From Bacteroidia bacterium (GTDB lineage: Bacteria > Bacteroidota > Bacteroidia > Bacteroidales > VadinHA17): 64,000 nucleotides of DNA. The stretch spans positions 21,674-85,673 of the forward strand of contig JAPLEB010000093.1 in the NCBI GenBank assembly GCA_026391555.1. The letters run 5' to 3'. Both the position numbers and the translations under genes were made by a program. Numbering within the stretch: the first letter of the stretch is position 1; each line of letters begins with the position of its first letter. This document shows positions 54,401 to 63,820 of this stretch, piece after piece. The notes under the pieces are model-generated. The model was not told where the DNA came from and ran no database searches. It was given only the letters and a program-made list of their open reading frames with translations.

Positions 54401-55333
54401 TCAGAACCTTTTTACATAACCATGACAATATGGAACCTTACCGTTGTTGAAATAATAATCCTGGTGACAGGCTTCTGCCGGATAGAATTCTGAGGCTTTG
54501 GTCACAGTAGTTTCAATTTTATAACCTTTAGTTTTCAGAATGTTCAGATCTTTTTCGGCAATATCCTTCTGATCATCATTCATATAGAATATTTCTGACC
54601 TGTACTGGTCGCCAATGTCCGGTCCCTGTCTGCCAACCTGGGTTGGATCGTGTATCTCAAGGAACAATTTAAGAAGCTTTTCATAAGATATTTTATCAGG
54701 GTCATAGACTATCTTAACCGCCTCAGCATGGCCCGTGTTTCCTGTACAGACCTCTTTATAAGTCGGATTTTTTACCTGCCCTCCTGTATAACCCGAAGTT
54801 ACAGAGATTACGCCCGGGGCTTTCTGAAGAAAATATTCAACACCCCAGAAACATCCGCCGGCAAAAATCGCTGTGCCATATCTCCCTGCTTCGAGTTGAG
54901 CAGGTACAAAATCGAGTGAAACGGAATTTACACAATGCCGGATGTTCTTTTCAGTGAGTCTCTCCCCTGTGAAAACATGACCAAGATGAGCGCCACAGTT
55001 GGCACATTCGATTTCGGTTCTCAATCCATCTGCATCCGGAAACCTGTTAACAGCTCCTTTTATTTCATTATCAAAACTCGGCCATCCGCAATCTGATTCA
55101 AATTTGTCGGATGAATAATAAAGCGCCGCTCCGCACTTTTTACAGACATAAGTACCTTTTTCCTTAAAATTTGTAAATTTTCCTGTAAATGGAGATTCGG
55201 TACCTTTATTATTAATGACATACGATTCCACTTTTGTGAGATCGTAGTATTGTAATTTTTCCTGTGAATAAGATTCTTCGCTCATACTGCCAAAGTAAAT
55301 AAATAATATTAATATAGCATATCTAATATTCAT
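54401..55333 (-). CDS. msrBA: Secreted methionine sulfoxide reductase, MsrB-MsrA fusion
   Basis: 310 residues with a signal peptide (about 1-23). MsrB comes first (about 40-150) with zinc cysteines CKKCG and CANCG, the GWPSF segment and the catalytic RHCVNSVSL. MsrA follows (about 155-310) with GGCFWGVEYFLQ, GYTGG and YRSEIFY. It repairs oxidised methionine of both stereoisomers in periplasmic proteins. The B-A order is the reverse of most MsrAB fusions. It has its own upstream region. Confidence 0.94.
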   Translation of the reverse strand: MNIRYAILILFIYFGSMSEESYSQEKLQYYDLTKVESYVINNKGTESPFTGKFTNFKEKGTYVCKKCGAALYYSSDKFESDCGWPSFDNEIKGAVNRFPDADGLRTEIECANCGAHLGHVFTGERLTEKNIRHCVNSVSLDFVPAQLEAGRYGTAIFAGGCFWGVEYFLQKAPGVISVTSGYTGGQVKNPTYKEVCTGNTGHAEAVKIVYDPDKISYEKLLKLFLEIHDPTQVGRQGPDIGDQYRSEIFYMNDDQKDIAEKDLNILKTKGYKIETTVTKASEFYPAEACHQDYYFNNGKVPYCHGYVKRF

Positions 55334-55591
55334 AACACGCTTTTTATGTTAATATTTATTACAAATTTGAAACCAAAAAGTTTCTTTACCAGAACTTTTT
55401 AACATATTTATTTGTTCCTAATATCAGATTATGCATAGATTAATAATTTGCATCTGTTCAGTATCAAATATAAAGAAGCAGGAAGTCAGAAGTCGTGAGC
55501 TAATAGTAGAAAGACTTCGGTCTTCTGGCTTATTAGTTAAAATTTTTGCAATTAAACGAAATATTTGTTTAAATTTTATTTTAACACAAAG
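55334..55591. other. Intergenic spacer with a UUCG hairpin
   Basis: A non-coding AT-rich spacer. It contains a UUCG-capped hairpin near 55508-55527 (agaaagac-ttcg-gtcttct) within a 'gaagtcagaagtc' stretch that resembles 10001-10030, so it is probably a dispersed repeat. No gene seen. Confidence 0.5.
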
Positions 55592-55621
55592 ATTGTTTTT
55601 TCAATGAAAAGTTTATTTTTG
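55592..55621 (+). promoter_or_regulatory. Promoter of the small lipoprotein gene
   Basis: TATTTTTG (55614-55621) matches TAnnTTTG. An ATTG lies 18 bases upstream in the -33 position. The box is 25 bases before the ATG at 55646. Confidence 0.5.
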
Positions 55622-55645
55622 TAAATAATTAATATAGTATCTGGT

Positions 55646-55771
55646 ATGAAAAAATTTGCTGTTTTACTTATTGTTGCTTTTATTACGGCATTAGTTGCAA
55701 GTTCCTGTAGCCAAAAGGAATGTCCGGCTTATTCCAAGGCCAATACGGAGCAGACAGGTCAGAATGTCTGA
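55646..55771 (+). CDS. Small lipoprotein (41 residues), absent from the ORF track
   Basis: ATG at 55646, TGA ending at 55771. The product has a lipoprotein signal with lipobox-like LVASSC (Cys21), followed by about 20 polar residues (SQKECPAYSKANTEQTGQN). Very short lipoproteins with a CPAYS tail are seen in other Bacteroidota, which together with the promoter supports it as real. It stands 51 bases upstream of the 55823 envelope protein, possibly in one transcript. Its function is unknown. Confidence 0.75.
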   Translation: MKKFAVLLIVAFITALVASSCSQKECPAYSKANTEQTGQNV

Positions 55772-55822
55772 TTCCCGGGTTGCTCTTTTAATTTCTCCAA
55801 TTTTATAAGTTAGCAATAAAAA

Positions 55823-56620
55823 ATGAAGAAGCTGCTTATAATAGCGGTATTGTTTGCATTTAGTACAGTTTCGCTATATGCCCAGGGTGAATTAGATGAG
55901 CAGCAGAAGGTATTTTTCCGTAATGAAATATCTTTTGCAATTCTTCTTAACACTGACGGTATTGGAGTCAGCTACCGTGGTGCCAAAAGAATTGATTATC
56001 TCAATAAGCGTCTCATCGAGATTGAAGCAGGAACTCTGAAACATCCTAAAGAATATAAACTGTCCAATCCTTATAGTCAGAGTGGTTCTTTTGTGTTTGG
56101 CAAACTCAATTCCACCTTTTATCTGAGGGGAGGAATTGGTCATCAGCATGAACTTTTCAAAAAAGCCGATCTTGGTGGAATAGCCATCAGGTATTTTTAT
56201 TCAGCCGGTCCGGTAATAGCATTATACAAACCCTACTTCTATAAGGTGCTATATCCTATTTCAGCTAATGAATTTGAAATTAAAGAGGAAAGATTTGATG
56301 TCTCAATTGCTCTGCCTCAGGATATTTACGGCAGAGCTTCATTTACAAAAGGACTTGACGAAATTAAAGTACTTCCCGGGTTATTTGCAAAAGGAGGTTT
56401 TAATTTCGAGTATAGTAAAGAGGATAAGATAATTCATGCCATAGAGATCGGAGCCCAGATTAACGCTTTTCCTAAGAAGGTGCCAATTATGGCCGGTTCC
56501 GATAACAAAACTATATTTTTTTCATTATTTATCAGTTACAGGTTTGGAATGATAATTGACCCACTTGATCCGGAATCAAATAAGCTTTCAAATATTTTCA
56601 GGAGAAAAAAGAATAATTGA
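55823..56620 (+). CDS. Secreted envelope protein, probable outer-membrane barrel
   Basis: 265 residues with a signal peptide (about 1-20). It has alternating beta-strand pattern in the middle and near the C-terminus (QKVFFRNEISFAILLNTDGIGVSYRGAK, NSTFYLRGGIGHQHELFKK, HAIEIGAQINAFPKKVPIM, KTIFFSLFISYRFGMII). This suggests an outer-membrane barrel of 10-12 strands, conserved in Bacteroidales, with no known function. Confidence 0.68.
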   Translation: MKKLLIIAVLFAFSTVSLYAQGELDEQQKVFFRNEISFAILLNTDGIGVSYRGAKRIDYLNKRLIEIEAGTLKHPKEYKLSNPYSQSGSFVFGKLNSTFYLRGGIGHQHELFKKADLGGIAIRYFYSAGPVIALYKPYFYKVLYPISANEFEIKEERFDVSIALPQDIYGRASFTKGLDEIKVLPGLFAKGGFNFEYSKEDKIIHAIEIGAQINAFPKKVPIMAGSDNKTIFFSLFISYRFGMIIDPLDPESNKLSNIFRRKKNN

Positions 56621-56632
56621 TCCTTTTTACAT

Positions 56633-56663
56633 CTTGCCTTTTAGCTGGAAAATATTAATTTTG
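56633..56663 (+). promoter_or_regulatory. Promoter of gap
   Basis: TAATTTTG (56656-56663) with CTTG (56633-56636) exactly 19 bases upstream, close to the TTTG-N19-TAnnTTTG consensus. It lies 37 bases before the ATG. Confidence 0.6.
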
Positions 56664-56666
56664 TGA

Positions 56667-57701
<1,035 letters not shown>

Positions 57702-57716
57702 TAAGCATATATAACT

Positions 57717-57754
57717 AAAAAGTAGTGACAGGTCGTGACCTGTCGCTACTTTTT
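57717..57754. terminator. Bidirectional terminator / GTAG-type palindrome after gap
   Basis: An 18-bp stem (aaaaagtagtgacaggtc / gacctgtcgctacttttt, one mismatch) with an A run on one side and a T run on the other. It terminates gap on the plus strand and the SiaC-like gene on the minus strand. The core (57722-57749) resembles the palindrome at 22207-22234. Confidence 0.85.
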
Positions 57755-58130
57755 AAACGATCATCTCCATCTCTAACAGAATACCTGCTGTATCGCGATA
57801 GTGTTCACCAAGTTCGAGCATTGCTTCATCGTCTTCCTCATAAAGCCATTTCATTTTTACAAGCTTTCCTGAATGCTTGTAACTTGTCAGTCTTTTTAGT
57901 ATCTCGTACAGATACTTTGAGGAGCCGCTGTTAATATATTCAAGTTGAATAATTACATCCAGCCCGCTATTCTTTGCAAAATGGAGTGTAATCCATTCTT
58001 CAAGACGCCTGAAGATCAGCTCAGGATTTTCAGGAATTGACCGTCCGACCAGTTCAAGTTTATTTGCATCGGGGTAATAGACCATACCCGGACAATTTTT
58101 TAACTCTTCCTGAATTACATATTTTTCCAT
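57753..58130 (-). CDS. SiaC-like (DUF1987) phosphoprotein
   Basis: 125 residues. Segments GRSIPENPELIFRRLEEWI, IIQLEYINSGSSKYLYEILKRL and VKMKWLYEEDDEAMLELGEHY match the DUF1987/SiaC family, related to anti-sigma-antagonist folds. SiaC is controlled by reversible phosphorylation and regulates biofilm formation or c-di-GMP synthesis in Pseudomonas. The conserved serine/threonine of the NSGSSKYL segment is the likely phosphosite. No SiaA/B/D partner is nearby. It is 11 bases downstream of the permease, so possibly co-transcribed. Confidence 0.82.
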   Translation of the reverse strand: MEKYVIQEELKNCPGMVYYPDANKLELVGRSIPENPELIFRRLEEWITLHFAKNSGLDVIIQLEYINSGSSKYLYEILKRLTSYKHSGKLVKMKWLYEEDDEAMLELGEHYRDTAGILLEMEMIV

Positions 58131-58141
58131 ATTCTGATAAT

Positions 58142-59383
58142 TTATTCGTATCTTAAAGCTTCAATAGGATCAATATTAGCAGCTTTTACAGCCGGTGCAT
58201 AACCTGAAACAACACCTACAATAAAACAGACAACTATGCCGGTCATTACCCATACCCAGGGAATTACAAAACTTGACCTCAGCATTGAAGATACAGCATT
58301 TCCGATAAGTATTCCAAGAATAATTCCAAAAACACCCCCAAGCTGGCCTATCAGTATCGATTCAAAAAGGAATTGGTACTTAATAGTCTGCGTTTTTGCC
58401 CCTATAGCTTTTCTTATACCTATTTCGCGTGTCCGTTCTGTTACTGAGACAAGCATAATATTCATAAGTCCGACTGCAGCACCAAATAAGGTAACGATGC
58501 CAATAATTGTAGCGGCAAGTGTAACATACCTGAGGTTCTTGAGAAGCATGTTAACAATGTTGTCGCTCTTTGAAATATTAAAATCCGATTCATCCCTTGG
58601 ATTAAGATTCCGTACAATCCTGAAAAGAGCTTCCGCCTCACCTGTCATCATATCGAGATTCACTGGGTTTATAGGCATAATAGTAAGGCTGAATGACATA
58701 TTTGGGCGTGAAAAGTACTGCCGGGCAGTAGTGACAGGCATAAAGCACACATTATCACCGTTAATGGCACTGGCGCCCTTGCTCTTAAGAACCCCGGCAA
58801 CCTGAAGTTTTAATCCTGCCACAGTAATCACTTTCCCCAGAGGGTCAACACCCGAAGGGAAAAGATCCTTCACTATATCTGCACCAATAAGTACAAGATG
58901 CCGGTTCAATTGAACCTCATCAGCAATGAAATTTCTTCCTGATTCAATCTCATAACCAGAAACAGTAAGATGGTTTTCATCAACACCCATAAGGCTGACA
59001 TTCGGATTTGTCTCCTCTGAACCATACTTCACAGTTGATAATCTTGAAGCACTGAAGGAAATGGAAACCCATGCGGCCTCAGTAAAACGACTTTTAAACT
59101 CTTCAGCTTCCCTGTAAGAGATACGCGAAAAGTTTTTTGCCCTGTATTTACTATTACCAATCTGAATATTCATACCACGGGAAGTAATGGTGAATGAATT
59201 GGCACCCATCATCGTAAACTGATTTGTCAGCGATGATTTTATTGCATCAATAGCTGTGAGGATACCAACAAGCGCCATAATACCAATCGCTATAATACAT
59301 ATAGTAAGGACAGCCCGGAGCCTGTTGGATTTAATTGCCCTGAATGATATTCTTAAATTCTCCCTGAAAATGCCGATTTTCAT
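58142..59383 (-). CDS. MacB/FtsX-type ABC transporter permease
   Basis: 413 residues. An N-terminal membrane helix (about 22-42) is followed by a MacB periplasmic core (about 45-270), then three transmembrane helices (about 285-400) with [24 protein letters not shown], the conserved coupling segment, and [22 protein letters not shown] at the end. No ABC ATPase or membrane-fusion protein is adjacent. The likely role is mechanotransmission-type export or lipoprotein handling. Confidence 0.9.
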   Translation of the reverse strand: MKIGIFRENLRISFRAIKSNRLRAVLTICIIAIGIMALVGILTAIDAIKSSLTNQFTMMGANSFTITSRGMNIQIGNSKYRAKNFSRISYREAEEFKSRFTEAAWVSISFSASRLSTVKYGSEETNPNVSLMGVDENHLTVSGYEIESGRNFIADEVQLNRHLVLIGADIVKDLFPSGVDPLGKVITVAGLKLQVAGVLKSKGASAINGDNVCFMPVTTARQYFSRPNMSFSLTIMPINPVNLDMMTGEAEALFRIVRNLNPRDESDFNISKSDNIVNMLLKNLRYVTLAATIIGIVTLFGAAVGLMNIMLVSVTERTREIGIRKAIGAKTQTIKYQFLFESILIGQLGGVFGIILGILIGNAVSSMLRSSFVIPWVWVMTGIVVCFIVGVVSGYAPAVKAANIDPIEALRYE

Positions 59384-59397
59384 TACTTCACTCCATT

Positions 59398-59411
59398 TAG
59401 AGGTACCTCTA
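59398..59411. promoter_or_regulatory. Perfect 14-bp palindrome upstream of ABC permease
   Basis: TAGAGGTACCTCTA is self-complementary over all 14 bases and ends 15 bases upstream of the permease ATG. It could be an operator for a dimeric regulator or a hairpin in the leader. Confidence 0.45.
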
Positions 59412-60494
59412 CATGCTTTTCATAAATAAAAAATTAAAAGTACAACTTTTTTCCCTTTTACCGAAAACTGAAATGGGAATAAATAATTATGAGTATCTGG
59501 AATCATTTACGTTAAGCTAAATATCAAATGAAATACTTTTATAAAGCGCTCATCTACCCGGATTCCCGGGTATGTGGTAATAAAAACATATAAACATCGC
59601 TGGAATTATTTTTGAAAACCTATACTCATTTTTAAATTTTACTAAAAATAACACTACTAAACAGATAATATATGAAATTAGAAGGAGATTACCTTCGGTG
59701 AGCTCGCAAGGCTCGGTTCTTCGCTTCACTTCGTTTCGCTACTAATGACAACATTTTATAATTCATAGATTATTAGATATATGTGGCTTCATAAAATCTT
59801 TATTCTGTGGTTGTATGAGTCTCTCTTATAATGGTGCTTTTTAGAAGGACATCAATTGAAGAGGGAGATCCCTCACTGGCGCTCGGGATGACATAGCATT
59901 TGAGAGGTTAAATAGGGAGAATTGGCGATTTGCCTGGGCAAACCGCCAATTCTCCCTCCCCTGACCAAGAAAGAGCTGTCATTCTGAGCTGAAACCCAGA
60001 GCGAAGCGAAGGGGTAGCGAAGAATCTCTATATCACGGAGCAGCACTTATCAATAATGTCCGTTTCAATTTGTGAAGATTCATCATTCTATTCGCTTAAT
60101 TACAAATGACAACAATTTAGTAGTAACACATGATATAGAACTCATTTAGTTGTTATAAGTATTTGTGTGCAAATTTGTATGGGGACTCAGAATGACAGAC
60201 ACATGTTTTTTGAGGAGGGAAGAACCGAGCCCCGCATGCGGGGCGAGCTCACCGAAGGTAATCTCATACTTTTAATCGGTCACTAATGTAAAAATAATTA
60301 GGTTTTTAGTTGCATAACTAATTATTTCGTTTTATATTTATAAGATTGATTGTGAAAAATATGAAACATCTCTTCGCAGAATCTTCTTCCAAAACACCGG
60401 TTTATTACTTCCGATTACCAACTCATCGGATTTTAATATCATTATGTAGCTTTAATATATTCATTTGAGACATAAATTAATAATATGTTCTGAA
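59412..60494. repeat. Repeat-rich intergenic block with nested inverted repeats
   Basis: About 1.1 kb without a gene. An outer inverted repeat (gagattaccttcggtgagctcgc, 59685-59707, and its complement at 60243-60265, extended by ggctcggttctt / aagaaccgagcc) encloses about 500 bases. Inside is a hairpin with a 21-bp stem and one mismatch (59914-59934 / 59937-59957). The right arm carries a perfect palindrome ccccgcatgcgggg (60230-60243). Several 'gggatgaca'-type fragments recur, also near 63760. No ORF with family resemblance was seen. Confidence 0.7.
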
Positions 60495-62858
60495 ATGAAA
60501 CCAAAATTCTTCTTAACTTCTATATTCACTTTTCTATTATTAAATATTACTGTTGCTCAATCTCAGTGGTATTCTTTCCGTTCTCTGATATCTGCTGACA
60601 AGAATGACACCATTGAAATCTTTCAAAATTATGGTGGATCACTCCCTCGTGTTCCAAATAGTTTCTGGATGAGAATTGAAAGCAATACGGACACAATAAA
60701 AGAAATTCAGGTTGAAGAAGGGACATCAGAAAAATTAAAAGATGGTACTTTTTTAGTTAAATTGACAGATGTGCACATTGATCGGTATTTTACATTTATC
60801 GGAAACAAAAAATACAAATATCATGATACTAAAGTTTCATTTTCTTTCCCAAATTATTTCTGTTTGAAAAATTTTATTTCAGAAATGCATAGAGATTCCC
60901 CAGGGAACGGGAACTTTCTCCGATATACAATTGATGATATCATTCGAAATGGTAAAATTATAGTCTTCCCAAAAGGTAAAATGGACTCTGTTTTCAGGAT
61001 AACTGAATTTCAATTATCCTTTCGAAGTGGCGATAAAATTGTTAATTTTTTAAGCCCTGTTTTCAAAAACGATTCCATCCCTTCAAGTTACGCAGAATCC
61101 TTAAGAAAGTATTTTACCGGGCCCTCAGAAATTGGCAGGTTGTATTTTAGCATACAAAACTATAAAATTATCGGGCTCGATTCAGTGATATATAAAATTC
61201 CTAACAATTCTCAGAGTGCAATAATTTATAAGGACAGTTCCTATTTACTTATTGATAAATATTATTACTTGAATGGTGAGGTAACCAGATCTGATCTCAG
61301 AATTAAGTTAGTGGGCAATCCAACGTCCGAAGATAGGCAAACTGTTGAAAAGATAGTGAATGAGTTTAATTCATTGCAAGTTAATATAAAAGCAAAAATT
61401 GTACGTTTCTTACCTTCTGTCGTGATTCATTTCGATTCAATAGGTACGTCATTAGGTAGAGGGTCATTAACATCCAGGCAAATGCAATCATATAAAGTGA
61501 ATCCCTTTTTCCCAAGTTTATCTTACTCTGAATTATTTTTGGATAATGACCTTAAAGATCAACATGACCGGGATCTGATGCTTTGGGAACTAATTACAAG
61601 GAAGTCAATTGCGACCTTTGGTATTTTTCCAACAAATAATAATAATTCGATCATTATAGGATTGAGTAAAATCCCGGGCTTGACCGACGAAGATAAATTG
61701 GCACTTAAAGAAATTCTGTCAAAAAACTATATTAAAACGGCAAAATTGTTTGGAAGGACTACATCCACAGTTAAAATCCAAGTTTTCCTTTTAGTATTTA
61801 TATCTATAATTCTATTCTTTATATTATATGAGATACATTCCTATTTCAATTTTGGGAGGTTTGTTAAAAATGCATTTTTATTAAATTCAATTTACAGCAT
61901 CTTAATTGCTCAGTTGTTAATTATTACCAGCTTTCTTGTTCAAATACATTCTCTTAATGACCTATGTCAATCTGAAATCTACTTTTGCGGATTTGCTTTG
62001 GCAACAGGATGGTTTTTTATTGTCTCAGACCGGCTTTTAAAAAAATACATAAGTGCAAACTGGCTAAAGTTGTTATTTAACCCTTTTCTAACTCTTATTT
62101 CACTTTACCTGTCATACCAGTTTATTTACTTATTCGTTCGGGGTGAATTTCTTCGCTTTATAACAATAGATATTAATACAGTTATAATAGGCTTATCCAT
62201 AATAGCAGTCCGGTTTTATTTACAATATGAAAATGAGAAGATAACAAGTCTGTTGCAGGAAAAGGAATATGAGCTTACCAGGCAAAGGGAACTGAAAAAC
62301 CGTGCCGAACTTAGTACTCTGCAAGCAAAGATTAATCCCCATTTTCTGTACAATGCCCTTAATTCAATTGCAGCTCTTGCCCCAATCGACTCCTCACGAA
62401 CCGAAGAAATGGCCCTCTCATTGTCGAAACTGTTCCGGTATAATGTGAACCGCGAAGAAGATATGGTTTCCACCATCAGGCAGGAAATAGAAATGGTGCA
62501 ACTCTATCTTAATATCGAGAAACAACGCTTTGCCGACAGGCTCAGTTTTGAAGTTTCGGCAGATGAAAACCTTTATGAGCGACAAGTGCCCCGGTTCCTT
62601 ATTCAACCATTGGTGGAAAATGCCATCAAACATGGAATCTCACAAATAACCGGACAGGGAATAATCAAACTTAAAATATTCGAACAGGGTAAAAACTTAT
62701 TCATTGAGGTACATGATAATGGTCCTGAATTTCCGCAGGGTCTTGTAACGGGTTATGGTCTGCAGAACACATACGACAAACTCACACTGGTTTATAAAAA
62801 CCCGTATGAAATAAGATTTGTAAATGAACCTGAGAAGTTTATACAAATAAAGCTGTAA
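60495..62858 (+). CDS. LytS-like sensor histidine kinase with novel periplasmic domain
   Basis: 787 residues from the ATG at 60495 (the track's TTG at 60465 adds ten). A signal peptide (about 1-22) precedes a roughly 400-residue periplasmic domain and then five transmembrane helices (about 425-595). The kinase part has AKINPHFLYNALNSIAAL (His phosphosite), LVENAIKHG (N-box) and EVHDNG ... GYGLQNTYDKL (ATP-binding). The ELFLDNDL ... LMLWELITRKSIATFG ... LTDEDKLALKEIL stretch in the periplasmic half resembles DUF2927-type zincin-like domains without the metal histidines, so it may be a degenerate protease used as a sensor. It is followed after 6 bases by its response regulator. Confidence 0.88.
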   Translation: MKPKFFLTSIFTFLLLNITVAQSQWYSFRSLISADKNDTIEIFQNYGGSLPRVPNSFWMRIESNTDTIKEIQVEEGTSEKLKDGTFLVKLTDVHIDRYFTFIGNKKYKYHDTKVSFSFPNYFCLKNFISEMHRDSPGNGNFLRYTIDDIIRNGKIIVFPKGKMDSVFRITEFQLSFRSGDKIVNFLSPVFKNDSIPSSYAESLRKYFTGPSEIGRLYFSIQNYKIIGLDSVIYKIPNNSQSAIIYKDSSYLLIDKYYYLNGEVTRSDLRIKLVGNPTSEDRQTVEKIVNEFNSLQVNIKAKIVRFLPSVVIHFDSIGTSLGRGSLTSRQMQSYKVNPFFPSLSYSELFLDNDLKDQHDRDLMLWELITRKSIATFGIFPTNNNNSIIIGLSKIPGLTDEDKLALKEILSKNYIKTAKLFGRTTSTVKIQVFLLVFISIILFFILYEIHSYFNFGRFVKNAFLLNSIYSILIAQLLIITSFLVQIHSLNDLCQSEIYFCGFALATGWFFIVSDRLLKKYISANWLKLLFNPFLTLISLYLSYQFIYLFVRGEFLRFITIDINTVIIGLSIIAVRFYLQYENEKITSLLQEKEYELTRQRELKNRAELSTLQAKINPHFLYNALNSIAALAPIDSSRTEEMALSLSKLFRYNVNREEDMVSTIRQEIEMVQLYLNIEKQRFADRLSFEVSADENLYERQVPRFLIQPLVENAIKHGISQITGQGIIKLKIFEQGKNLFIEVHDNGPEFPQGLVTGYGLQNTYDKLTLVYKNPYEIRFVNEPEKFIQIKL

Positions 62859-62864
62859 AGTATC

Positions 62865-63629
62865 ATGAATACACTCTGGCGCACTCTTATTATTGACGAT
62901 GAAGTACTTGCAAGGGACCGGTTGAAGCGGCTCCTTGGAAACATAGACAATGTATTTCAGATTATCGGAGAAGCATCAGATGGCGACCAGGCTCAGAAAA
63001 TGATTGAATCATTAAAACCCGATATCATCTTTCTCGATGTGCAGATGCCCGGGAAAAATGTTTTTACCATGCTCACCGAGATCCGGCATAAACCATTTGT
63101 GGTCTTTTGTACCGCTTTTGACCACTATGCACTCGATGCTTTTAATTCCCACTCGGTGGACTATCTTATAAAACCTGTTGAAGAGGAACGGCTCAGGCGC
63201 ACTGTTGAGAAGCTGGATAAGATCACCGAAAGATCTTTTAATGGTTCGTTGCATTCAGTACTTGAGGCAATTAAAAAGATGGAACCCCGGCAAATACCAA
63301 CATCCATACCACATAAAGTGGGTGATAAAACTATTCTGGTAAAACTGGAACAAGTAGTTTTTCTCCAGGCCGAGGATAAGTATGTCAATTTCTACAATGC
63401 TGAAGGAAAAAAGTTTATGTCGGACCAGAGCCTTAAAACTCTTGAAGAAAAGCTGCCGGTGAATTTTATCCGCGTTTCCAAATCAATCATCCTGAATCGA
63501 AATTTTGTAAATGAGGTTCACAGGTATTTCAGAGGTAAAGTAATTTTTGTAATGCACGACATCAACAAAACAAAGATAACCAGTGGCAGTACTTATTCCG
63601 ATATCATAAAGAAAACTTTTGATTTGTAA
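62865..63629 (+). CDS. LytTR-family response regulator
   Basis: 254 residues. The receiver domain has IIDDEVLARDRL, the phosphorylated aspartate in IIFLDVQMPG, CTAFDHYALDAF and DYLIKPVEEERL (lysine). The C-terminal LytTR DNA-binding domain reads VFLQAEDKYVNFYNAEGKKF and FIRVSKSIILNRNFVNEV. It should regulate genes in response to the adjacent histidine kinase; the target genes are not visible here. Confidence 0.93.
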   Translation: MNTLWRTLIIDDEVLARDRLKRLLGNIDNVFQIIGEASDGDQAQKMIESLKPDIIFLDVQMPGKNVFTMLTEIRHKPFVVFCTAFDHYALDAFNSHSVDYLIKPVEEERLRRTVEKLDKITERSFNGSLHSVLEAIKKMEPRQIPTSIPHKVGDKTILVKLEQVVFLQAEDKYVNFYNAEGKKFMSDQSLKTLEEKLPVNFIRVSKSIILNRNFVNEVHRYFRGKVIFVMHDINKTKITSGSTYSDIIKKTFDL

Positions 63630-63820
63630 AAAATTATGAGAATCATGAATCATAAACAGAAATTCAGTGATTGTATCTTTCATGATGGAAAAGCAGATTA
63701 TATAGTCCAAACTCAAGGTAGAGATAAGCAGTTGATCAACATTTGGTTGAAGAGATACAAAGATTCATCGCTACCTCTTGGGATGACATGGCGAATTATC
63801 AGAAAAGAGGAAGAGATCAG
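63630..63820. other. Spacer after LytTR gene, no supported gene
   Basis: Non-coding by all appearances. The ORF 63636-63854 is low-complexity and runs into the tandem repeat. A 'cttgggatgacatgg' fragment near 63778 resembles one near 59883. Confidence 0.45.

Noticed and set aside
59412-60494. Insertion sequence
   Set aside because: No transposase ORF was found between the inverted repeats; only a non-autonomous element would fit.
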